This document shows, one piece after another, positions 17,962 through 26,480 of a stretch of 64,000 bases of DNA. A program made the position numbers and the translations under genes. The notes below the pieces were generated by a model. It worked only from the letters and a program-made list of their open reading frames with translations, searched no databases and was not told the origin of the DNA. Location: the NCBI RefSeq assembly GCF_001426245.1, contig NZ_LMCM01000001.1, positions 844,581 through 908,580 on the forward strand, given 5' to 3'. Each line of letters starts with the position of its first letter. Position 1 is the first letter of the stretch. The DNA is from Phycicoccus sp. Root101 (lineage in GTDB: Bacteria; Actinomycetota; Actinomycetes; Actinomycetales; Dermatophilaceae).

Positions 17962-17979
17962 ATCTGCGAGGAGGCCGTC

Positions 17980-18567
17980 ATGGCTCGACCCGAACCCGTG
18001 GGCACCGCCGGCCGGGTGGTCCACCGCCGCGCCGGCACCGGTCCGGCCACCTGGGCGATTGGGAGCCTGTTCGAGCACCTCCTCACCGCTGAGGAGTCCG
18101 GCGGACGGGTGGGTGTCGCCCTCGTGACGCAACCGCCCGGCACCGCCACACCGCTGCACCGGCACACGAACGAGGCCGAGGGCTTCTACCTCCTGGACGG
18201 CTCGATGACCTACCGCGCGGGCGACGAGGTGTTCGAGCTCGGTGCCGGCGACCTCATCTGGCTGCCCGCCGGCATCCCGCACGCCTTCCGCGTCACCGGC
18301 GAGCAGGCGGTCCGCTTCGTCGGCCTCAGCGATCCCGGGCACCTCTTCGACCTCTACCCGGAGGTGGGCCTGCCGGCCGCCGAGCGACGCCTGCCCGGCC
18401 CCGACGGCCGTCCCATGGGCGAGGAGATCGCCCGGTGGAACGAGGTCGGACCGCGCTACGGCCTCGAGGTGGTGGGGCCGCCGCTCCCGGAGTCCCCCGG
18501 GCCCGGCAGCGAGCGCACCGAGCGGGACTCGGACGCCCTCGCCGCGAGACCCGCGGCGTCGGGGTAG
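17980..18567 (+). CDS. cupin-domain protein
   Basis: The 195-residue protein holds a single small-barrel cupin. Motif 1 is [17 protein letters not shown] (metal ligands H60, H62, E67) and motif 2 is [14 protein letters not shown] (H101). These ligands indicate a bound divalent metal, as in quercetinase-like or germin-like dioxygenases and isomerases. The substrate is unknown. A strong GAGGAGG lies 5 nt before the ATG. The last 112 bp overlap the 3' end of convergent truA, and the Pro/Ser/Gly-rich tail (from about 160) lies in that overlap, so the tail may be non-essential. Confidence 0.85.
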   Translation: MARPEPVGTAGRVVHRRAGTGPATWAIGSLFEHLLTAEESGGRVGVALVTQPPGTATPLHRHTNEAEGFYLLDGSMTYRAGDEVFELGAGDLIWLPAGIPHAFRVTGEQAVRFVGLSDPGHLFDLYPEVGLPAAERRLPGPDGRPMGEEIARWNEVGPRYGLEVVGPPLPESPGPGSERTERDSDALAARPAASG

Positions 18568-19367
18568 ACGACCTCCTCGAGGGAGAGCCCGTGGGGCGGC
18601 ATCACGCTGACGGCCGCGTCCCGCCGGGAGGCGCGCAGCACCTCGGCGGGCCAGTCGAGCGGTCGGCGCCCCTCGCCCACGGGCACCACGACCCCCACGA
18701 GCGACCGCACCATGGAGTGGCAGAACGCATCGGCCACCACCGTCGCTGCCAGGGTCCCGTCCTCCTGCCGCTCCCACGAGTACTCCAGCAGGGTGCGGAC
18801 CGTCGTGGCCCCCTCCCGCTTCTTGCAGAACGCCGCGAAGTCGTTGAGCCCCACGAGAGTCCGGGCCGCGGCATCCATGGCAGCCACGTCCAGCCCGCGC
18901 TTGGTGTGCACGGTGTCCCGCCGACGCAAGGGGTCGGCGGCGGCGGGGTCGTCACACAACCGGTAGAGGTAGCGGCGGCGCAGGGCCGAGAAGCGGGCGT
19001 CGAACCCGTCCGGGGCCTCGGTCACCGCGTGCACGACCACGTCCGGTGGCAGGATCCCGCCGAGGCGGGTCCGGGCTGCGACCCCCGGCTCACGGTCGGA
19101 CCGACCAGGGACGCGGGCCCAGGCCTCGGCGTCCACGTCGGCGTGCACCACCTGCCCGCGGGCGTGGACCCCCGCGTCGGTGCGCCCGGCGACCGTGAGC
19201 CGCACGGGAGCAGGCGCGCGGAGCAACGTCGTCAACGCCGCCGACAGCTCGCCCTCGACCGTGCGCAGGCCGGGCTGGGCGGCCCACCCGGAGAAGTCGG
19301 TCCCGTCGTAGGCGAGGTCCAGCCGGACCCGGAGCGTGCCACCGCCCGACCCCGCGTCCTCGACCAT
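18456..19367 (-). CDS. truA: tRNA pseudouridine synthase A
   Basis: TruA makes pseudouridine at positions 38-40 of tRNA anticodon arms. The 303-residue protein has [20 protein letters not shown] N-terminal features and the catalytic [14 protein letters not shown] loop (Asp64). Further conserved blocks are [21 protein letters not shown] and [11 protein letters not shown]. The C-terminal 35 residues are Ser/Gly/Pro-rich and lie in the antisense overlap with the cupin gene. In related genomes truA follows rplQ directly; here an MFS gene on the other strand separates them. Confidence 0.96.
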   Translation of the reverse strand: MVEDAGSGGGTLRVRLDLAYDGTDFSGWAAQPGLRTVEGELSAALTTLLRAPAPVRLTVAGRTDAGVHARGQVVHADVDAEAWARVPGRSDREPGVAARTRLGGILPPDVVVHAVTEAPDGFDARFSALRRRYLYRLCDDPAAADPLRRRDTVHTKRGLDVAAMDAAARTLVGLNDFAAFCKKREGATTVRTLLEYSWERQEDGTLAATVVADAFCHSMVRSLVGVVVPVGEGRRPLDWPAEVLRASRRDAAVSVMPPHGLSLEEVVYPDAAGLAARASESRSVRSLPGPGDSGSGGPTTSRP

Positions 19368-19390
19368 GCCGCCAGCCTAGCGACGCGCAG

Positions 19391-19422
19391 CACGTACCCC
19401 GACGGCTCGGTCGGGGTACGTG
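19391..19422. promoter_or_regulatory. 13-bp inverted repeat in the truA/MFS divergent gap
   Basis: CACGTACCCCGAC (19391-19403) and its exact reverse complement (19410-19422) enclose a 6-nt spacer. The 146-bp gap also has three copies of GACGGCTCGG (19401, 19440, 19454). Because the flanking genes diverge, a regulatory role is likelier than termination. Confidence 0.4.
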
Positions 19423-19513
19423 GTGGGTCGGGCCGAGCCGACGGCTCGGGCCGGACGGCTCGGTCCGGGGCGACTGCACCCCACCGCCCGGCCCCGTCTG
19501 CCACAGTGTCCCG

Positions 19514-20707
19514 GTGAGCGATCCGCGGACCACGACCCCGGCCACCTCGGAGGCCGCCCTGACCCGGCAGCGGCTGGGCATCGCCGCGACGTTCGCCACG
19601 CAAGGACTGCTGTTCATCTCGGTGACGACCCGCCTGCCACGCTTCCAGGACCGCTGGGACCTCGACGAGCTGTTCATCACCGGGCTCCTGCTCATGGTCG
19701 TCCTGCTCGCGGGGGTGGGCTCGGTCCTCACCGAACCCGGTGCCCGCCGGCTGGGCAGCGCGACCGTGCTGCGGGTCGCCTTCGGCCTGATCACGGTGGG
19801 GCTCGCCCTGGTCGCCCTCGCTCCCCAGCGGCCGGTGTTCGTCGCGGGACTGGCCGTCTACGGCCTCGGGCTCGGTGCGGTGGACGCAGCGGGCAACATG
19901 CAGGCCGTGGCCCTCGAGCACCGGTGGGGACGCACGATCCTGCCCTCCTTCCACGGTGCGTGGACGGTCGGCGGCATCATCGGCACGCTCGTCGCCATCG
20001 CCGTGACGAACGCCGGGCTCACCGCAGGGCTCCTCCCCCTCGCTGCCGTGGCAGCCCTGGCCATCGGTGCACCACTGCTGCCCCACGCCGTCTCCGCGGT
20101 CGGCGACGCACCCCCGGCCGTGGCGATCGACATCCCGTGGCGACGGATCGGCCTGCTCGGGGCCGCGATGGTGCTCTTCTACATGGTCGACACGGCCGCG
20201 ACGACGTGGGGACCGGTCTTCCTCAAGTCCGCCCACGACGCGCCGGCCTGGCTGCTCCCTCTGGCCACGCTCCCCTACCTCGTCGCCAGCGGCCTGACAC
20301 GGCTCCTCGGCGACCGGGCCGTGGAACGGTTCGGCGCGGTCCCCCTCGTGCGCGGGGGCGCCGTGGCGGCGAGCCTGGGTCTGGCCGTGATCGTCTTCTC
20401 ACCCACCTGGCCCGTGGCGGTGGTCGGCTTCACCGTCGTGGGCGCCTCCGTCGCGGTGATCGCCCCCCTGAGCTTCTCCGCCGCCGCGGTGGTGGCCGGT
20501 GACGGCGTGGACGGGGAGGCGCGTCGTGCCCGCGTGGACGCGGTCATCGCCCGCTTCAACCAGTTCAACTACGTCGGGGGCCTGCTCGGGGCGGTGCTCA
20601 CCGGTGCCGTCGGCCAGGACTCCCTGCGCGTCGGCTTCGCGGTCCCCATGGTGCTGGTCCTGCTCATCCTCCCCCTCGCCGGCGTCTTCCGGGCCCGCCG
20701 CACCTGA
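19514..20707 (+). CDS. MFS transporter
   Basis: The 397-residue protein has about 12 membrane spans, starting LGIAATFATQGLLFISVTTRLP. The pattern (GLGAVDAAGNMQAVALE, ILPSFHGAWTVGG) resembles MFS members near sugar/fucose permease-like or MdfA-unrelated small-molecule transporters. The substrate is not identifiable. I use the GTG at 19514; no clear Shine-Dalgarno sequence is seen. It stands alone on the plus strand between rplQ and truA and is followed by a long inverted repeat (20731-20770). Confidence 0.82.
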   Translation: MSDPRTTTPATSEAALTRQRLGIAATFATQGLLFISVTTRLPRFQDRWDLDELFITGLLLMVVLLAGVGSVLTEPGARRLGSATVLRVAFGLITVGLALVALAPQRPVFVAGLAVYGLGLGAVDAAGNMQAVALEHRWGRTILPSFHGAWTVGGIIGTLVAIAVTNAGLTAGLLPLAAVAALAIGAPLLPHAVSAVGDAPPAVAIDIPWRRIGLLGAAMVLFYMVDTAATTWGPVFLKSAHDAPAWLLPLATLPYLVASGLTRLLGDRAVERFGAVPLVRGGAVAASLGLAVIVFSPTWPVAVVGFTVVGASVAVIAPLSFSAAAVVAGDGVDGEARRARVDAVIARFNQFNYVGGLLGAVLTGAVGQDSLRVGFAVPMVLVLLILPLAGVFRARRT

Positions 20708-20730
20708 CCCGGCGTCCCCACCCGGCGAGT

Positions 20731-20770
20731 TTGAAGCGTCAGCGACGTCCTGACGTCGCTGACGCTTCAA
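20731..20770. repeat. perfect 19-bp inverted repeat, terminator or REP-like element
   Basis: Arms at 20731-20749 and 20752-20770 are exactly complementary with only CT between them. The sequence (TTGAAGCGTCAGCGACGTC) is less GC-biased than neighbouring hairpins. It lies 23 bp after the MFS stop and may terminate that gene, but the near-cruciform shape could also mark a dispersed repeat. Confidence 0.55.
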
Positions 20771-20820
20771 TCTCGGCGACCCGACGCCCGGGCGCTCGCC
20801 CGTAGGGTGCCCGGGCACGG

Positions 20821-20859
20821 CGAAGGGCCGCCCACCCCGTGGGGGTGAGCGGCCCTTCG
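20821..20859 (-). terminator. terminator of the alpha operon (after rplQ)
   Basis: The outer stem is 20821-20831 with 20849-20859 (CGAAGGGCCGC and its complement). An inner stem is CACCCC (20833-20838) with GGGGTG (20842-20847). It follows the rplQ stop (20883) on the minus strand. Confidence 0.75.
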
Positions 20860-20882
20860 ACGGTCAGCCAGTGGCTACCGGA

Positions 20883-21587
20883 TCAGGAACCGGCCTTGGT
20901 GAAGCCAGCCTTCTCGGCGTCCTCGGCGGACTTGAACCAGAACTCGGCGTGCGTCTGCTCGAACCACTGGCCGTCGGCCTCGTGGTACTTGCCGGAGTCG
21001 GCGTTGCCCTTGACGACGTAGGCCTCGTCGGGGGTGGAACCGTCCTCGTTGGCAGCGATCGCACCCTCGGGCAGCGCAGCCGCCTCGGTGGTCTCGGTCG
21101 CCTCGGTGGTCTCGGCCTTCGCCTCGTCCTCGGCGGCCTTGGTCTCGACCGCGGCCTCCTTGGCCTCGGCCTGCTTGGCGGAGCGCTTGGTGGCGGCCTC
21201 CGCCTCCTTGACCGTGGCCTTCTTCGCGATGGGCTCGCGGACGAGCTCGATCACGGCCATGGGCGCGTTGTCACCCTTGCGGGCGCCGATCTTGGTGATG
21301 CGGGTGTAGCCACCGGGACGCTCGGCCATGTCGGGCGCGATCTCGGTGAAGAGGCGGTGGACGACACCCTTGTCCTCGATGACCGACATGACGCGGCGAC
21401 GCGCGTGCAGGTCACCGCGCTTGGCGAACGTCACCAGACGCTCGGCCAGCGGGCGAAGGCGCTTGGCCTTGGCCTCGGTGGTGGTGATGGAGTCGTGCTC
21501 GAACAGGGAAGCGGCCAGGTTCGCCAGGATGTGGCGCTCGTGAGCCGGACCGCCGCCGAGACGGGGACCCTTGGTGGGCGTAGGCAT
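20883..21587 (-). CDS. rplQ: 50S ribosomal protein L17 with C-terminal extension
   Basis: Residues 1-120 are a normal L17 ([24 protein letters not shown]). A long Ala/Glu/Lys/Thr-rich linker (about 121-180) follows. The tail ends in a compact module (about 188-232) with [20 protein letters not shown] and EDAEKAGF. That module resembles the short domain databases call the sunset domain (from memory), seen on L17 of other actinobacteria and on secreted proteins. The protein is 234 residues against roughly 120-130 in most bacteria. It lies 62 nt after rpoA. Confidence 0.97.
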   Translation of the reverse strand: MPTPTKGPRLGGGPAHERHILANLAASLFEHDSITTTEAKAKRLRPLAERLVTFAKRGDLHARRRVMSVIEDKGVVHRLFTEIAPDMAERPGGYTRITKIGARKGDNAPMAVIELVREPIAKKATVKEAEAATKRSAKQAEAKEAAVETKAAEDEAKAETTEATETTEAAALPEGAIAANEDGSTPDEAYVVKGNADSGKYHEADGQWFEQTHAEFWFKSAEDAEKAGFTKAGS

Positions 21588-21649
21588 GTTTGGGTTCTCC
21601 TTGGTGTGTGAGGTGGCGGTGTTCAGACCGCCACCTCAGCGGCGGTTGG

Positions 21650-22684
21650 TCAGAGCTGCTCGTCTTCGGCCAGCGCGCGGCCGTCGTCAGCGAAGTCGTC
21701 GTCGTAGTCGCCGTAGTTGTCAGCGATCGCGCTCGGGTCGAACCCGGGCGGGCTGTCCTTGAGCGCCAGGCCCATGCCGACGAGCTTGGCCTTGACCTCG
21801 TCGATCGACTTCGCACCGAAGTTGCGGATGTCGAGCAGGTCCGCCTCGCTGCGACCCACGAGCTCACCCACGGTGTGGATGCCCTCGCGCTTGAGGCAGT
21901 TGTACGAACGCACGGTGAGGTCGAGGTCCTCGATCGGCAGCGCCAGGTCGGCGGCCAGGGCGGCGTCGGTCGGCGACGGGCCCATGTCGATGCCCTCGGC
22001 CTCGACGTTGAGCTCGCGGGCCAGGCCGAACAGCTCGACCAGGGTCTTGCCGGCGGAGGCCATGGCGTCACGGGGAGCCATCGAGTTCTTGGTCTCGACG
22101 TCCACGATCAGCTTGTCGAAGTCGGTGCGCTGCTCGACACGGGTCGCCTCGACCTTGTAGGTCACGGCGAGCACGGGCGAGTAGATGGAGTCGACCGGGA
22201 TGCGGCCGATCTCCTGGTCGCCGGACTTGTTCTGGTTGGCCGAGACGTAACCGCGACCGCGCTCGACGGTCAGCTCCATCTCGACCTTGCCCTTGCCGTT
22301 GAGCGTGGCGATGTGCAGGTGGGGGTTGTGGACCTCGACACCGGCCGGGGGCGCGATGTCGGCGGCGGTGACCGGGCCGGAGCCGGTCTTGCGCAGGTAC
22401 ATGACCACGGGCTCGTCGTGCTCCGAGGAGACGACCAGGCCCTTGATGTTGAGGATGATCTCGGTGACGTCTTCCTTGACCCCGGGGATCGTGGAGAACT
22501 CGTGCAGCACACCGTCGATGCGGATGCTGGTCACGGCGGCACCGGGGATGCTCGACAGGAGCGTGCGGCGCATGGAGTTGCCGAGCGTGTAGCCGAAGCC
22601 GGGCTCGAGGGGCTCGATGACGAAGCGGCTGCGGTTGTCCGCAACGACCTCTTCGCTGAGTGAGGGGCGCTGTGCGATGAGCAC
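21650..22684 (-). CDS. rpoA: DNA-directed RNA polymerase subunit alpha
   Basis: The 344-residue protein has an N-terminal dimerisation domain (about 1-235: [29 protein letters not shown]) and a linker. The C-terminal DNA/activator-binding domain runs about 250-318 ([24 protein letters not shown]). An acidic Asp/Tyr-rich tail follows. It is separated from rpsD by 155 bp containing a strong hairpin. Confidence 0.99.
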   Translation of the reverse strand: MLIAQRPSLSEEVVADNRSRFVIEPLEPGFGYTLGNSMRRTLLSSIPGAAVTSIRIDGVLHEFSTIPGVKEDVTEIILNIKGLVVSSEHDEPVVMYLRKTGSGPVTAADIAPPAGVEVHNPHLHIATLNGKGKVEMELTVERGRGYVSANQNKSGDQEIGRIPVDSIYSPVLAVTYKVEATRVEQRTDFDKLIVDVETKNSMAPRDAMASAGKTLVELFGLARELNVEAEGIDMGPSPTDAALAADLALPIEDLDLTVRSYNCLKREGIHTVGELVGRSEADLLDIRNFGAKSIDEVKAKLVGMGLALKDSPPGFDPSAIADNYGDYDDDFADDGRALAEDEQL

Positions 22685-22789
22685 GGGGTGATTCCTTTCT
22701 CGTCGGCGACCGCTATATGACGCCGATGAAGTCGCCGGTTCTCAACCGGCCGGCCGGCCCACCTCTGTCTGTGGTCCGGACCAGATCCG

Positions 22790-22832
22790 CTCCGTATGGC
22801 GCGGGCGCACGCGGCGCCCGCGCCATACGGAG
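22790..22832 (-). terminator. 19-bp hairpin between rpsD and rpoA
   Basis: Perfect arms at 22790-22808 and 22814-22832 with a 5-nt loop begin right after the rpsD stop (22840). Because rpoA follows in the same direction, this may attenuate or protect the rpsM-rpsK-rpsD message rather than end it fully. The base of the stem reads CTCCGTATGG, related to other hairpins in this cluster. Confidence 0.6.
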
Positions 22833-22839
22833 GCGTGGA

Positions 22840-23448
22840 TCAGTTCTTCGAGTAGAGCTCGACGATCAGCTGCTCGGTGAGGATCGTGTCGATCTGCTCA
22901 CGGACGGGCAGCGAGTGGATCATGATCTGCAGCGTGCCCGGGACGACCTGGAGCCAGGCCGGGGTGGGGCGCTCGCCGAAGGTCTGGCGAGCCAGCTCGA
23001 TCGGGAAGGTGTTCACGGACTTGGCGCGAACGGTGATGATGTCGTACTGCTCGACGCGGTAGGACGGGACGTCCACGCGCACGCCGTTGACCTCGAAGTG
23101 GCCGTGCGTGACGAGCTGGCGAGCCGCACGACGGGTGCGGGCCAGGCCGGCGCGGTACACCACGTTGTCCAGGCGGGACTCGAGGATCTGCAGCAGGGTC
23201 TCACCGGTCTTGCCCGAGCGGCGCGAGGCCTCCTCGTAGTAACCGCGGAACTGCTTCTCCATGACGCCGTAGGTGAAGCGGGCCTTCTGCTTCTCCTGCA
23301 GCTGGGTGAGGTACTCCTTCTCCTGCATCCGGCGACGGCCGTGCTGGCCGGGCGGGAAGGGACGGAGCTCGAAGTTCTTGTCGCCGCCGACGAGGTCGAC
23401 CTTGAGGCGACGCGACTTCTTGGTGATGGGGCCGGTGTAACGAGCCAT
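22840..23448 (-). CDS. rpsD: 30S ribosomal protein S4
   Basis: The 202-residue primary 16S-binding protein has the C-minus N-terminus (MARYTGPITKKSRRLKVDL, no zinc cysteines). The S4 RNA-binding domain lies at about 90-155 (RLDNVVYRAGLARTRRAARQLVTHGHFEVNG). It ends in the conserved QLIVELYSKN. It lies 23 nt downstream of rpsK. Confidence 0.99.
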   Translation of the reverse strand: MARYTGPITKKSRRLKVDLVGGDKNFELRPFPPGQHGRRRMQEKEYLTQLQEKQKARFTYGVMEKQFRGYYEEASRRSGKTGETLLQILESRLDNVVYRAGLARTRRAARQLVTHGHFEVNGVRVDVPSYRVEQYDIITVRAKSVNTFPIELARQTFGERPTPAWLQVVPGTLQIMIHSLPVREQIDTILTEQLIVELYSKN

Positions 23449-23471
23449 GAGTTTTCTCTATCTCCCAGTTC

Positions 23472-23875
23472 TCAGACGCGACGGCGCTTGGGCGGGCGGA
23501 CGCCGTTGTGCGGCGAGGGGGTGACGTCGCTGATCGCGCCGACCTCGAGGCCGGTGGCGGTCAGGGAGCGGATGGCGGTCTCACGACCGGAGCCCGGGCC
23601 CTTGACGAAGACGTCGACCTTGCGCATGCCGTGCTCCATCGCGCGACGGGCGGCAGCCTCGGCAGCCATCTGCGCCGCGAACGGGGTGGACTTGCGCGAG
23701 CCCTTGAAGCCGACCTGGCCGGCAGAGGCCCACGAGATCACGGCGCCCGAGGGGTCCGTGATCGAGATGATGGTGTTGTTGAACGTGCTCTTGATGTGAG
23801 CGTGCCCGTGGGCGACGTTCTTCTTCTCCTTGCGGCGCACCTTCTTGGCGCCAGCGGTACGAGCCTTGGGAGGCA

Positions 23876-23876
<1 letters not shown>
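23472..23876 (-). CDS. rpsK: 30S ribosomal protein S11
   Basis: The 134-residue protein has the signature [16 protein letters not shown] and the basic C-terminus [15 protein letters not shown]. Its start overlaps the rpsM stop by 1 nt (TAATG), indicating coupled translation. Confidence 0.99.
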
Positions 23877-24253
<377 letters not shown>

Positions 24254-24511
24254 GTTGTGTGTTCCTTTTGTTTCACCGGAGGTCTGGGGCAGTACCGTTC
24301 CGGGCTTGGTCCCGAAGCTTTCCTCGGGGCACCGGTCCTCGGCCTCCGGGCCGGGGGTGACGTCCTGGTCGGCATGGAAGTCGTCTGTCGACGACGCCGC
24401 GCACAGGGGCCGGGTACTGCGTCATTCATTTGTCTGCGCTTCTCGAAGAGATGCGACTCGTGCTCCGGGCGAACCCGGGGCGGAGGTCCCTGGTGGGGAC
24501 CCAGGTCATGC

Positions 24512-24625
24512 TCAGCCCTGGCGCTGCTTGTGGCGCAGGTTCTCGCAGATGACCATGACCCGACCGTGACGGCGGATCACCTTGCACTTGTCGCAGATCT
24601 TCTTGACGCTCGGCTGAACCTTCAT
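24512..24625 (-). CDS. rpmJ: 50S ribosomal protein L36
   Basis: The 37-residue protein starts at the ATG at 24623-24625. It has a zinc ribbon with C11, C14, C27 and H32 (CDKC, then ICENLRH). This is the zinc-binding form, the type often balanced by a zinc-free paralogue under zinc limitation; no paralogue lies in this window. Confidence 0.97.
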   Translation of the reverse strand: MKVQPSVKKICDKCKVIRRHGRVMVICENLRHKQRQG

Positions 24626-24692
24626 AGCCTCTGCTTCGAGTCGATCTGGCACTGCGGACCCGGACGGGTCTGCAGGTCTTGCGGGGTCGTGC

Positions 24693-24914
24693 TCAGCGGT
24701 AGCGGAAGACGATCCGGCCACGGGTCAGGTCGTACGGGCTGAGCTCCACCACCACGCGGTCCTCGGGGAGGATCCGGATGTAGTGCTGACGCATCTTGCC
24801 CGAGATGTGAGCGAGAACCTTGTGACCGTTCGTGAGCTCGACCCGGAACATCGCGTTCGGGAGAGCCTCGACGATCGTGCCCTCGATCTCGATGACACCG
24901 TCCTTCTTGGCCAT
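24693..24914 (-). CDS. infA: translation initiation factor IF-1
   Basis: The 73-residue single S1/OB-fold protein ([20 protein letters not shown] to RGRIVFRYR) blocks the A site during initiation. I chose the ATG at 24914, the universal IF-1 start; the frame is open a little further upstream. It lies 67 nt before rpmJ and 142 nt after map. Confidence 0.98.
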   Translation of the reverse strand: MAKKDGVIEIEGTIVEALPNAMFRVELTNGHKVLAHISGKMRQHYIRILPEDRVVVELSPYDLTRGRIVFRYR

Positions 24915-25056
24915 AGCCTCCACAATCTGCTGCATCGGTCTGCTCCAGGCTGGAACAGACACATCGACGTCGGCACGCGCACACACGCATGCCGACGTAA
25001 CAGTCTACGTCAGGCCCCCCTCAGCGACGAAATCGCGCCGGGGCCCAGGTTCGGTC

Positions 25057-25905
25057 TCAGCCCTGGTCGAGCGGTGCGTATGGTGCGCCGGCGGCTGCCA
25101 GCCGCTCCTTGCCGCCGTCGAGGGCGGTGAGGACCCACAGCCCGTCGTCGGTGACCGCCACGGTGTTCTCCCAGTGGGCCGCACGCGAGCCGTCGGTGGT
25201 GACGACCGTCCAGTCGTCGGCCAGCACGCGGGTCTCCGCGGAACCGAGGGTCACCATCGGCTCGATCGCCACGGTGACCCCGGACCGCACGACCGGGCCC
25301 TTGTCACGGACGCGGTAGTTGGGGACCTGCGGGTCCATGTGCATGGCGGTGCCGATGCCGTGCCCGACGTAGTCCTCGATGATCCCGTAGTCGCGGCCGA
25401 CCCGCTCCCCCGACGCGACGACGCTGTCCTCGACGCCGGCGCCGACCTCGTAGAGCGACTCCCCCACGCGGAGGGCGGCGATCCCGGCCCACATGGAGTC
25501 CTCGGTGGCGTCGATGAGCTCGAGGTCCTCCGGGCGCCCGGCCTCACGACCGCCGACGATCACGGAGATCGCCGCGTCGCCGTGCCAGCCCTCGACGATG
25601 GCTCCGCAGTCGATGGAGATGAGGTCGCCCTCGGCCAGCACCCGGCTGCCCGGGATGCCGTGGACGACCTCGTCGTTCACCGAGGTGCACAGCGAGCCCT
25701 TGAAGCCGTGGTAGCCCAGGAACGACGGCGTCGCCCCGCAGCCCCGGATGTGCTCCTCGGCCAGCTCGTCGAGCTGCTTGGTGGTCATGCCCGGGCGCAC
25801 GGTCTGCGCCATGAGCTGCAGGGTCTGGCCCACGACCAGCCCGGCCCTGCGCATCAGCAGGAGCTGGTCGGTGGTCTTGGTGTCGATCTTGGACCGGCCG
25901 AACAT
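25057..25905 (-). CDS. map: methionine aminopeptidase, type I
   Basis: It removes initiator Met from nascent proteins. The 282-residue protein has the five metal ligands of the pita-bread fold. Two Asp lie in ISIDCGAIVEGWHGDAA, the His in YVGHGIGTAMH, one Glu in VAIEPMVTLG and one in HWENTVAV. Its start overlaps the adk stop by 1 nt. Confidence 0.97.
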   Translation of the reverse strand: MFGRSKIDTKTTDQLLLMRRAGLVVGQTLQLMAQTVRPGMTTKQLDELAEEHIRGCGATPSFLGYHGFKGSLCTSVNDEVVHGIPGSRVLAEGDLISIDCGAIVEGWHGDAAISVIVGGREAGRPEDLELIDATEDSMWAGIAALRVGESLYEVGAGVEDSVVASGERVGRDYGIIEDYVGHGIGTAMHMDPQVPNYRVRDKGPVVRSGVTVAIEPMVTLGSAETRVLADDWTVVTTDGSRAAHWENTVAVTDDGLWVLTALDGGKERLAAAGAPYAPLDQG

Positions 25906-26480
25906 CAGGAGCGAGCAACCGCTTCGAGGGCCTCGGAGATGCGCGTGAAGACCTCGTCGACCGAACCCATGCCGTCGACCTTCACGAGCAGCCCGCGCTC
26001 GGAGTACACGTCGGTGAGCGGGGCGGTCTCGCGGCGGTAGATGGCCTGACGCTCGCGGATGACCTCCTCGGTGTCGTCGTCACGGCCCTCGATCTCGGCC
26101 CGCTTGAGCAGCCGGGCCACGACGGCGTCCTCGTCCACGGTCAGCTCGAGGACGACCTCGAGGGTGTGGCCGTGCTCGGCGAGGATCGCGTCGAGGGCGT
26201 CGACCTGGGCCGAGGTCCGGGGGTAGCCGTCGAGGAGGAAGCCCTTCTCGGCGTCGTCCTCGAACAGGCGGTCGCGCACGATCGCGTTGGTGATGTCGTC
26301 GGTGACGTAGCCACCGGACGCCAGCACCTCCTTGACCTGCTTGCCCAGGGGGGTCTCGTTCTTGATGTTGGCGCGGAAGATGTCACCGGTGGAGATCGCG
26401 GGGATGCCGAAGGACTCGGCGATCCTGGCGGCCTGGGTGCCCTTACCGGCGCCCGGGGGGCCGAGGATGATCAGACGCAT
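25905..26480 (-). CDS. adk: adenylate kinase
   Basis: The 191-residue enzyme converts ATP and AMP to two ADP. P-loop GPPGAGKGT (7-15), AMP site STGDIFRANI and the GFLLDGYPRT motif are present. The LID is the short form (RAEIEGRDDDTEEV) without the zinc-type insertion, as in most actinobacteria. The frame is open far upstream, but that segment overlaps secY; the ATG at 26480 overlaps the secY stop by 1 nt. Confidence 0.98.
   Translation of the reverse strand: MRLIILGPPGAGKGTQAARIAESFGIPAISTGDIFRANIKNETPLGKQVKEVLASGGYVTDDITNAIVRDRLFEDDAEKGFLLDGYPRTSAQVDALDAILAEHGHTLEVVLELTVDEDAVVARLLKRAEIEGRDDDTEEVIRERQAIYRRETAPLTDVYSERGLLVKVDGMGSVDEVFTRISEALEAVARS

Noticed and set aside
24254..24511. Possible tRNA or small gene in the rpmJ-rpsM gap
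   Set aside because: No cloverleaf or coding pattern could be made out; only short imperfect repeats are present.
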